A model generated the notes under the pieces. The model did not search any database. It saw only the letters and a list, made by a program, of their open reading frames with translations, and was not told where the DNA came from. A stretch of DNA of 10,325 bases, taken from assembly GCA_035591015.1 (NCBI GenBank), contig JAXIUW010227951.1, positions 1-10,325 on the forward strand. The letters are read 5' to 3'. The DNA is from Cephalothrix simula. Lineage: Eukaryota > Nemertea > Palaeonemertea > Archinemertea > Cephalotrichidae. The translations under genes and the position numbers were made by a program. Within the stretch, counting starts at the first letter, position 1. Each line of letters begins with the position of its first letter. Shown piece after piece: positions 1 to 7,244 of the stretch.

Positions 1-469
1 CATTTTCACATAATGCTACAGGTGGCGCTGCAAGTTTTTTTCTGATCTAGAATTGGTACTATTGTTTTATAGAACAAAAATATGGGTCGAAAAATTTTCC
101 TGGTTCCGCTGTTTTGCCTGTACTCTTACGCTGAAATGCACATTTTTGCCGCTAGGGGTCACCAGGTGGCGCTTTAGTCTTGTAAATATAAACTTTTTCC
201 TACATTTTTTATAAGGATTCAGAATATATATGGGTCAAGGGGGTCAAGGTCCCCACTTCGGAGATTTTTTAGCCTCATTAAAACCGTGTGGCCAATTTAT
301 CTATACTATTGTGTACCCGAAATCACGAGTGCGTAAATTCTGATGAGGTAAATGGCTCATTGATAATGTATTTCTTAAAAAATTTTCATTCAATCTGTGA
401 TAGAAGTGTATGTCTCAACGTATGGTTGATTTTTTTTTTAAATAATCAATAAATTATTATGATTTTTAG
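1..469 (+). other. 3' part of an upstream RTRAF intron, with repeat fragments
   Basis: This stretch ends in a splice acceptor (AG at 468-469 after a T-rich tract) and has no supportable coding frame, so I read it as intron. It carries a fragment of the dispersed repeat family found in later introns: the hallmark GCCGCTAGGGGTC at 148-160 corresponds to related strings at 2274, 2650 and 3038. The 10-mer AGGTGGCGCT occurs twice, at 20-29 and 164-173. A short tandem of GGGTCAAG-type units lies at about 234-248. The earlier RTRAF exons are outside the window. Confidence 0.7.
159..173 (+). promoter_or_regulatory. CTCF-like motif match (candidate only)
   Basis: The 15 bases fit every position of the general CTCF core pattern NCANNAGRNGGCRSY. 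A second copy of the AGGTGGCGCT half lies at 20-29 in the same orientation but mismatches the flanking CA. Both sit in repeat-like intron sequence, so the match may be a property of the repeat and not a bound site. Nothing in the sequence shows function. Confidence 0.25.
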
Positions 470-3367
470 TTGATTCACCGGAATTTAAAAAGGGAATTTT
501 AACACTTGCTCAAATGCTACAAGTTCCACCCCATCCTGATCATAAAGAAGTTTTAAAGGTAAGTGACCACTCTTTGATTTTATTCTATTTCTTTTGAATG
601 GCCAGACAGTTGTTAAAAAAATTAATTACCGTACTTTTAGGCCATTTGTAAAATAATTACGGAGCGATTGAACAAGGAAGCGATTGAAGGTGCTGGAAAA
701 ACGGATTCAAAGGTAAATAATACCCCTTATAGTATACCGTATCGTTTACCATAACTCATTAAAAGCCCATGTACACTTAACCCTCGTCCTTGCAGCGTCC
801 TTCTAACGCACTCATAAAATTTGAAAAAATAACTATCTTCCAAATACGTTACAAGGACGCCCGAAGAAGGCTCCGTAGACGCTGGATGGACATTCGCAAG
901 TGTAACTGTAAATCACCAAATTAACAAACACAATGCGTTACTCGAGCGCTGAGAGAACGCCGGAAGAACGCTCCGCTAACGCTGGAAGGGTTCAGTTGAG
1001 GTTGCAAGAACGCTGGAAAAACGCCGCTTGCATTCACGTGCGTTCCGAACACGCTGCAAGGACGCTGGATGAGTGCTGGATGGACATTCCATGCATGAGC
1101 GCTGGAAGGACGTTCCATGAACGCTGTAAGAGCGCTGGAAGGGCGTTGTATCATCAGAATGGCGAAGACTCCAAACTGGGTTTTCGGTGTTTTCGCATTC
1201 GAGGAGCGTGTTGTCAATACGCTGGAAGGACGTTGGAATGACCTTCAAAATGGCGGATCAATGTCAAAAAGTAAAAGTGGTCCTAGAGATTATCCTGTTT
1301 AAAGTTTGTAAATCTGCACAAAACAAGTAACCATTATGTTCATTGACATTACTGTGATAAAATCCAGTATGTCGTTGGTACCGCTTTACATCGTAAGCTG
1401 CTCCAACATTGATATCAGCTCCAGGTGAACCATTGCGGCTAGGGGCTGCTTGACTCTCGTGAGTTCGGGTACATTGACACATAAAAGTTTTTGTTTTCAT
1501 TTTTTGTTGCAGATTGAAAAAATAACAATGGAAAATATTCCCGTTGGTTTTGATACCGGAGGTTAGTATCTAAAATAATTTTCAACAACTAGTTTCGACC
1601 GAATCAATGAAATACATGTACTAATCAATAATTAGTGACATTAAGTGTCTTGGCCAATCAGATAGGTCATTACAATGTTGGACTCATTTATAGCATGAAA
1701 ATTTTGAAAAATGCTATAGATTTTGTCCAATCATTTTTTAGGGAATTCCGAATTCCAAAATACACAGAGAACTTTCCACTTTTGTGAAAAATTGTTTCCG
1801 CGCATTTTAAACAAAACATGTAGTAAGATTATCAGCTCACCGCACGAACTTGCAATCACCTGCTGTGTGTGTGCGACTTTTGGACCACTTAAAATGCTCC
1901 GTTTCACTTCAAATTTGGTACAGAGGTGTATTTGTACATAAAATCGTTGCGTGTTTGCCCGTTTTTCGCCATTTCGGACCCCGCCAGGGACCCTTTTTGG
2001 GCCTTTTTAGATACTTAGTGCCAAATGTATCTCCTCCTAGGGTAATACTCGGATTTTAATTAAACTTATATGGAAGGTTCATTAGAATTGGACCATATGC
2101 CACGAAAGTATGATCGCTTTTTTGGGAAATTCCGTGTCCTTGACCTTCAAAGTGGTGGATCAATGTCAAAAAATCAAAGTGGTCCTAGAGATTCGATTTT
2201 TTATTTGATTGATAGCTATGAAAAGACTCATTTCACCTACTCAAAACTGTTTTTCTCTAAAGTTAAAATTTTGGCCGCTAGAGGTTATAAAAGGTCGAAA
2301 TAGGCTATTTTAGTGATTGATTGATTGATTGATGTACGAGACATACCGCGACCGCGGTACAAGACCTTTAGGCGTGAGCTCTCCGAAGGAGGAACCGACT
2401 TGCTCCACCAGTGTCATTTAATCACCGGCACGTACATCCTACAGGCCTTTGATATCCCAGTTAGAGGACACTGGGGACCAGAATCTTGTGTCAGGGCTCG
2501 AACCCACGACCTTCCGATTGTGAGCCAAGTCTCTTACCAACTGAGCTATTCCGGCCGCTAATTTAAAGTTTGTCGTAGGTAGGCAAAACAAGCTTAAGAA
2601 AAAAGAAAACTAAGTTGAATTATGACTTTTATGTGTGATGCATGTTTTAGCCGCTAAAGGTCATCAAGGATCATGATAAGCCATTATAGTATTATGATGT
2701 TTTGTGTGCTCAATTTTTGGAGCACTTAAAATGCCCCGATTCACTTCAAATTCGGTACAGAGGTGTATTTTCACATAAATTCGATCCGTTGTTGCCCGTG
2801 TTTTGATGGCGGTACTTGGGGCCCCGCCAGGGGCGAAAAACCCTTTTTGGGCGTTTTTAAGTACTTTGTACCACATGTATCTCCTACTAGGGTAATTGTC
2901 GGATTTTAATGATACTTGTATGAAAGGTTCATTGGACCATGGGCTACAACAGTAAGATCGCTTTTTGGTGAAATTCAGTGTCCTTGACCTTCATAATGGT
3001 GGCTCAAAAACTTTGTTTCTCTAAAGTTAATCTTTTCGGCCCTAGAGGTCGTTCGGTTCAGTGTTACAGTACCGAAAGAACATTTGCCTGAGGCGGATGA
3101 GCGTTAATGACATTGGCGTAATTTTGTGATTTAGTAAAGTGCCCATACTTTTTCGCTGGATATTCCTCAATTTTTTCATTCATTTCTGTATTTTGTTATT
3201 CTTTTGTTTCAGACTATATTCAAAATGATACTGCCAAAGTTTTAAGACTTTTACACATAGAAAATTTACGTGAGTTACAAACTAAAATCAATGAAGCTAT
3301 AGTTGCCGTCCAAGCAATTACGGCTAATCCAAAAACCGATCAGCGATTGGGTAAAGTTGGTCGATAA
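470..3367 (+). CDS. RTRAF: RTRAF (C14orf166/hCLE/CGI-99), C-terminal 120 residues in four exons
   Basis: The exons are 470-558 (first two bases complete a codon), 641-712, 1513-1561 and 3213-3367, with TAA at 3365-3367. All donors are GT and all acceptors AG, and the phases join cleanly; the codon split between exons 3 and 4 gives Asp in the order G-F-D-T-G-D. The translation covers about the last 120 residues of a protein usually near 245 residues long. The segments LRLLHIENLRELQTKINEA and AVQAITANPKTDQRLGKVGR match the very conserved animal RTRAF C-terminus. Known role: RTRAF belongs to the tRNA-splicing ligase complex with RTCB, DDX1 and FAM98, binds RNA polymerase II and capped RNA, and shuttles between nucleus and cytoplasm. 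The C-terminal helical part seen here is the region used for complex assembly. The N-terminal half lies upstream of the window. Intron lengths are 82, 800 and 1651 nt; the two long ones are filled with repeats. The exons show no break, so this looks like a working gene. Confidence 0.95.
785..1232. repeat. Minisatellite-like element with inverted terminal units, in an RTRAF intron
   Basis: A degenerate unit close to ACGCTGGAAGG (about 11 bp) recurs at 879, 979, 1010, 1051, 1062, 1099, 1121, 1132 and 1219, with several spacings near multiples of 11. The left edge carries the unit in inverse orientation: CGTCCTTGCAGCGT at 785-798 is the exact reverse complement of 1051-1064 and matches the reverse complement of 1219-1232 at 13 of 14 positions. 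The block is richer in CG dinucleotides than its surroundings. Because an 11-bp period rotates through all frames, it creates long spurious open frames on both strands (921-1248), which I do not treat as genes. Confidence 0.7.
1240..1330 (+). repeat. Fragment of the dispersed intronic repeat family
   Basis: Positions 1240-1290 match 2142-2192 at 47 of 51 bases by direct comparison. The following TTTAAAGTTTGT (1299-1310) and ACAAAACAAG further on have counterparts just right of the SINE near 2563-2592. This is a truncated copy of the family seen more fully at 1871-2313. It begins immediately after the minisatellite-like element, so the two may be nested or co-mobilised. Confidence 0.65.
1331..1512 (+). 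other. Unassigned remainder of RTRAF intron 2 in this window
   Basis: This is a non-repetitive stretch of somewhat higher GC than its surroundings, ending in a good acceptor (TTTTTTGTTGCAG, AG at 1511-1512). The minus strand is open from 1500 down to 1264 and encodes a mixed, non-repetitive peptide of 78 residues that I do not recognise. Its C-terminal part overlaps the repeat fragment, which argues against a real gene. Confidence 0.5.
1871..2313 (+). repeat. Dispersed repeat family, copy A (RTRAF intron 3)
   Basis: This copy aligns with copy B (2703-3056) over most of its length. Positions 1886-1946 match 2723-2783 at 55 of 61 bases, and both share CCGCCAGGG, CCCTTTTTGGGC, ATGTATCTCCT.CTAGGGTAAT and TTTCTCTAAAGTTAA in the same order. 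Copy A has about 85 bases (roughly 2165-2250) missing from B. It ends with GCCGCTAGAGGTT (2274-2286) and CTATTTTAG, where the SINE is inserted. No protein-coding frame is conserved between copies, so it looks like a non-autonomous or fossil element. The family is unknown to me. Confidence 0.75.
2314..2555 (-). mobile_element. tRNA-derived SINE, minus strand, with (ATCA)n tail
   Basis: Read on the minus strand, the element starts with a tRNA-like head: A box TAGCTCAGTTGG (complement of 2537-2548), an anticodon-like loop CTCACAA implying a CAC anticodon (tRNA-Val-like), and B box GGTTCGAGCCC (complement of 2494-2504). About 150 bp of unrelated body follow, including a TACCGCG/CGCGGTA palindrome at 2344-2359, then a tail of five ATCA units (TGAT on the + strand, 2314-2333). 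Head, internal RNA polymerase III promoter, body and simple-repeat tail are the standard order of a tRNA-SINE, which is mobilised by a partner LINE. It is inserted in the dispersed repeat. CTATTTTAGT on the left and CTAATTTAAAGT on the right may be a decayed target-site duplication. Confidence 0.88.
2645..3056 (+). repeat. Dispersed repeat family, tail fragment plus copy B
   Basis: Positions 2645-2689 repeat, with changes, the end of copy A at 2270-2314: both read TTTT.GCCGCTA.AGGT and finish in CTATTTTAG or CCATTATAG. Positions 2703-3056 are copy B, shortened by an internal deletion and ending in TTTCTCTAAAGTTAA and GGCCCTAGAGGTC (3038-3050). The tandem order A, tail, B suggests repeated insertion or unequal exchange of the same element inside one intron. 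Both copies have drifted, so they are not recent. Confidence 0.7.
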
Positions 3368-3689
3368 TCTAAGTGTTCTAATTTAGTGGTGTTCACTTCA
3401 CTTAACTTCTTTTAATTTGGATAAATATTCCATTGTGGATTTAATGATCTTTAAGTGTGGAATGATGGTTACTGTTTTTGGCCACTACTTACGCTTTTCT
3501 GCATGTTATAAAAAAAACAATTTCCCCACACAGGAAAAAAGTCAAAAACAATTCTTGTTTGACTTTGAAATGTGCTTATGAAATGTGGATCACATATATT
3601 TATATTTCAATATACATGTAATGTAGATTAATTTATGCTATTCATCTGTTATTCAAGTAAGAATATTATAACAATAGTTCCCAATAGTT
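3368..3689 (+). other. RTRAF 3' untranslated region / downstream flank
   Basis: AT-rich sequence follows the RTRAF stop. No canonical AATAAA appears close by; GATAAA at 3420-3425 and AATATA at 3609-3614 are weaker variant polyadenylation hexamers. A hairpin at 3538-3566 has 12-nt arms (AAAGTCAAA..CAA with TTGTTTGACTTT, two bulged A) and a 3-nt loop, and would fold in a transcript. The true 3' end cannot be fixed from sequence alone. Confidence 0.5.
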
Positions 3690-3798
3690 ATGGATTTTCG
3701 AGGCCCGTAGTTTTAACTGAGGTTTTTATTGGATCGAGCGCAAAGCGCGAGGTTCAATGAAATCCGAAGTTAAAGGTAAGGGTCTGTTGAAAATCCAT
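3690..3798. mobile_element. 109-bp foldback (MITE-like) element
   Basis: The two ends ATGGATTTTC (3690-3699) and GAAAATCCAT (3789-3798) are exact inverse complements. The arms continue inward with GTTTTAACTGAGG...TTATTGGATC against GTTCAATGAAATCCGAAGTTAAA, and close on GCGC-AAA-GCGC (3738-3748). The whole forms one long imperfect hairpin of about 50-bp arms with no coding capacity. This is the architecture of a short foldback/MITE element. No clear target-site duplication flanks it. Confidence 0.65.
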
Positions 3799-3868
3799 CA
3801 TTGATAAGTATCTATTATTATTAATTTTATTGTAACTTTTTATTTTTTGGCCAAAAAACGACAGTTTT

Positions 3869-3921
3869 ACATAGTAACGGGCCAATATACATAGCAACGG
3901 GCCAATATTGATATTGGCCCG
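3869..3921. repeat. Tandem 20-mer plus perfect palindrome, three GGGCCAATAT motifs
   Basis: The 20-mer ACATAGYAACGGGCCAATAT occurs twice head to tail (3869-3888 and 3889-3908). The second copy runs into a perfect palindrome: CGGGCCAATAT (3898-3908), spacer TG, ATATTGGCCCG (3911-3921). This gives three CCAAT-box cores, two forward and one reverse, within about 45 bp. The CATAGYAAC part resembles an RFX half-site. It could be a regulatory cluster or the remnant of a small repeat; the sequence cannot decide. Confidence 0.6.
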
Positions 3922-4055
3922 CTAGTAGCAGGCAATACAATGAATATACGAAATTCGAGCATATACTACCAGAAAAGTAACAATAATATTGTTTTAGAAC
4001 TTTCCTACTTGAATTCTGAAGCTTCTCTGGTCAGTTTCTATCTCTTTGACCACGG

Positions 4056-4123
4056 AATAAATGTACACACAACCGTACATTATGCTTTGCTGATGCTTTC
4101 CCTAATGGGAAAGCTTAAATAAA
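4056..4123 (+). terminator. Candidate polyadenylation region with stem-loop
   Basis: AATAAA occurs at 4056-4061 and again at 4118-4123. Just upstream of the second is a perfect hairpin: GCTTTCCC (4095-4102), loop TAAT, GGGAAAGC (4107-4114). It lies about 750 bp beyond the RTRAF stop on the same strand, so it could end a long RTRAF 3' UTR. In AT-rich DNA, AATAAA also arises by chance, so this is only a candidate. Confidence 0.3.
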
Positions 4124-5585
4124 CGTATTTCATCTTGAAACGTCCTTTATTGATAATCATTCCATAGAATCCTAGAGCATAAAATATAGCATTGAACTAT
4201 AATATTTTCTTTATAAATCTTTCCGTTCGAAAACCGTTATGAAAAATTATTACGTAAGATTAAGTTAGTATATAGGTCATGTTTACTGCTAACCATGGTA
4301 TATGTACTACATGTATGATAGTTCATACACTGAGGCAGGCTTCTTTCTTCAACACTATTAAAATTATATGCCTTGGGTCAAGTTGGGTGATAGCCATCTC
4401 TTTCACAGCGGTCAGGGACCCGTTATTTGAGACAATGGGCCCCTACACCGGTACTATATAGGCCAAAATTTATATTTATTACTTCTTTTTTCTCTTTTTT
4501 GCTTTTAATTAAAAAGCTAAAGTAATTTCACTTTTACTTTTTAAATTTTCTTTAAATATTTCTTTGTATGAGTATACGGAACCTTATTTTGTTTGGGCTT
4601 TCACCAAATATTGTTCGTAAATATTATTTATTCTAACAATAGTTTCATGGGTAGTCTTAAAGCAACTTAAAGGGTTATTTTATCGTTTTCCTATGCCCAT
4701 GAAGTTTTGATTATCGTTATTAATGATTGTATTATCAGGAGGATAAATCATGTTTAGTATTGCATCAAAGGGGGTTATATTATGTCCTAGATTAAAAAGC
4801 AATAGGTGATTCTTTCATATTTTCTTTTCTGACCTGTGTTTTGATTATAAATTAGATATCATTGTTATACATGTACTAGAATATGTTTCAAGGGACACCA
4901 GGGGGCCTTGACAATGATCTCATAATCATTAATACTATTTCAGCATTAATTTCTTTTTCATATTTTGTGTTTTGAACAAATTTTGGAATCTTTCTATTAA
5001 GGTAAGTATCATCTCTATTAAAATAATCATATTTTTTTTACTGCTGCTTTTCAAGACAACTTAAAACTAAGCTTAAGAAAGTTCCCCCAATTTCTAGTTT
5101 ATTCGTTTATCTGCATAATTTGCTAATAATACTTTAATATTAAATTACAGAACCTTTAAAATTCTACTGATTATGATTTATGCAATGACTTTTGTGGCTA
5201 CATGTATATCGTAACTTTACATAGGATTTTTTCAGTCGTTACGATTCCGGGATTGTTACATTTAAACCTATCCAACCATTTCCGTTAAATCCTAAGTAAC
5301 TTTAAGGATTTGGCTCGGTGCTTTTAAGGACTTATCATTTCCCCAAATCCACTAAAGTAATAATTCACACTAACTGACTCCCTGCTATGCCTAATGTTGG
5401 AAATGACAAATTATTCACAAGACTTGTAAATGTATATCATATTTTTCGAGCTAAGACTATCATTCTTTTAAAGTGACAGGAATTTCAACCTCATCAATAT
5501 ATTCCTATACAGGTAATGTTTTATTTTTAGATAATTTTGTAAAATATTTACAAATGAAATGATTGAAATGATTATTCTTAATTTC
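4124..5585. other. AT-rich intergenic DNA, no gene seen
   Basis: I see no exon-like open frame with homology, no RNA gene and no strong repeat here. Short palindromes such as ACATGTA recur (for example about 4309 and 4869), as is common in marine invertebrate DNA. CACCAGGGGGC at 4896-4906 resembles the CTCF core but deviates at its 3' end. Confidence 0.5.
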
Positions 5586-5673
5586 ATTGAAAAAACCCTT
5601 AGGATTTATTTTTTTTAATTGAAAAAAACACTTTTGATTTTTTTTATTGAAAGAAACACTTTTGACTTTTAAT
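5586..5673. repeat. Short T-rich tandem repeat, three units
   Basis: Three successive degenerate units begin with ATTGAAARAAAC at about 5586, 5618 and 5646. Units two and three share ACACTTTTGA followed by a T run. Unit lengths are about 32, 28 and 28 bp. It looks like local slippage-type duplication and has no coding potential. Confidence 0.6.
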
Positions 5674-6130
5674 GTTTTTGACGATTTTTTTGGTCAATAA
5701 TTATTAGAGGGTAATTAGAATTCAAAATTCTTTTCTAAATTTGTTACTCCTTATTTTAAAATTTTCTCCTGGGAAACTTTGGATGTTTGTTATTGCTCTA
5801 TTTGACATTTATTCAGAAAATCATTTGTTTACATGTCATAGCATAATACGTAAACATTTTTGAATAAAACTAAATTAATCTTTAGTAGGTTCTTAATAGT
5901 TCTGTAGTTTTATGTTGTCTAATATCACAAATATTTATATTGACTTCTAAGTAATGTGTAAATTTTGGTCATTCTCCAAGCAAGGTGTATTTCTTTCACG
6001 ACTTTGGATCACTATACATGTAGTAGTGTATTAGTAAGTGTTGAACTGCCAAATTATTTATGTAAAATAGCGTACCAAAGTTACATTTGTGTAATGTAAT
6101 GTATTCATAAAATATATTATATTTTTATAG

Positions 6131-6187
6131 GATATGATTTTTTGGATCAATATATTGTGCTCATCTCCGAAAATTGCGAGGAAAAAG
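6131..6187 (+). other. Exon-like segment of unknown status
   Basis: A 57-nt block is bounded by an acceptor-like TTTTTATAG (AG 6129-6130) and a near-ideal donor AAAAG|GTAAGT (GT 6188-6189). It is open in one frame (19 codons, one ATG at 6134-6136). Joining it to the exon starting at 7936 would hit a stop, so it is not a coding exon of the receptor in that arrangement. It could be a 5' untranslated exon, or the splice-like borders may be chance. Confidence 0.25.
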
Positions 6188-6640
6188 GTAAGTTCGTAAG
6201 TAGGACGGAAAAATTAGATGTGGAATGAAAAAGCTCCAAAAAAGCCCAGATAACCCCCTATATTTTTGGAAAGGTCATTGAAAATCCGAAAGAATGTGTT
6301 TGGTTTCATGTTCCTAACTTCCTACCACAACTGGGCGTGGAGTTGAGACATGTCCAGAGCACTTTGCATTTTGAAGCCAAATTTCCACAATACAATAGTA
6401 TACACCTGGCTAATTACCCACATAACGATAGAACTGACAATTGAATTTTCACGTCGTATATATGTATGGTGGAGTTGTGGGGCAAAACTGGTCAAAAATT
6501 GTCCAATTCTTACTTTTGGGTTTTGGTTGTAGCCCCGTAATTTTGGAAAGGGCATGAAAAATTATGTCAAATAGGGCTAATTTAATTTACCTAACAACTC
6601 ATTATGGAATTTGATTGGTAAAATGTGTATTTTAGCATAT
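6188..6640. other. Non-coding stretch with a weak direct repeat
   Basis: TTTTTGGAAAGGTCATTGAAAAT near 6263-6285 resembles TTTTGGAAAGGGCATGAAAAAT at 6541-6562, each preceded by an AGCCC/CCTA-like string. The similarity is short and eroded. Both strands are open around 6322-6555, but with no recognisable protein, so I call no gene. Confidence 0.35.
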
Positions 6641-6830
6641 TTTGTGCAGGGGCACAAATGCGATTTTGACTCTCGGGATGGACAATGAGCGAAATGTCCT
6701 AACGGTGGAGCAGGCTTGCGTGCTTATACGGTATGGGGTCCAGAGGTTCATTCCCGGGGCCCCTGGTAGGGGTCCAGGGGCGCCAAGCGGTTTTAAGCAT
6801 ACGCGAGGCGCACTTATTTTTTGCAACATA
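6641..6830. repeat. GC-rich block with G/C palindromes, probable repeat fragment
   Basis: This block is clearly more GC-rich and CG-rich than its flanks. It contains a hairpin GCCCCTGG (6759-6766), loop TAGGGGT, CCAGGGGC (6774-6781), overlapping CCCGGGGCCCC. GGGGCCCC/CCAGGGGC strings also occur in copy B of the dispersed repeat (about 2819-2835), so a distant relation is possible. Its open frames on either strand are low-complexity (G-A-P-G rich) and not convincing. Confidence 0.45.
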
Positions 6831-6867
6831 ATTCATTCAATGTTTTGAAAGGTTTGTTTTTAGATTA

Positions 6868-7082
6868 CTACCGGTATCTAAAACGGAACATTGATACCCG
6901 ATTAACAGTAATAAAGTACATTCTATGGAGAGGGCAAGCTAAGTGATGTACTCCTCCACCATCCTCTACCAGCTGCTGGTAGGGCCATCATAACTATCAC
7001 AACATTTCTCCAAGTTCTATGCCTTTTCAAATGTTGTAGGGCAGTCGGGCCATTTTATGTATTTGCTCACAACTACCGGTAG
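6868..7082. repeat. Three CTACCRG palindromic sites about 100 bp apart
   Basis: CTACCGGTA lies at 6868-6876. CTACCAGC-T-GCTGGTAG at 6966-6982 is a perfect inverted repeat. CTACCGGTAG at 7073-7082 is a perfect palindrome. The starts are 98 and 107 bp apart. There is no gene here; they may be protein-binding sites or parts of a decayed repeat. Confidence 0.4.
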
Positions 7083-7244
7083 GATACTTTTACTTATGTG
7101 CGCTGAAGTCGCAAAAAAATTGAATTAGTCACGTTACACTAGGGCTATATCGGTCCATTTATATTAACGGTAGATCACAGTAAAATCGGTCCGAATTTAT
7201 GAATTTTTATAATTTTTTTATAAGCAGCTTTCGGTCCATATATC

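Noticed and set aside
921-1302. Overlapping open frames on both strands
   Set aside because: They come from the 11-bp repeat periodicity inside an RTRAF intron; no start context, domain or splice support.
2494-2555. A functional tRNA-Val gene on the minus strand
   Set aside because: A and B boxes are present, but the anticodon stem is mismatched and the sequence continues into a SINE body and ATCA tail; it is the SINE head.
2325-2561. Plus-strand open frame of 78 residues
   Set aside because: It is simply the antisense of the SINE.
3940-4122. Small plus-strand ORF ending near AATAAA
   Set aside because: No homology or splice context; the length is expected by chance.
6322-6555. Open frames on both strands
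   Set aside because: No recognisable protein, overlapping in both directions, in repeat-like intergenic DNA.
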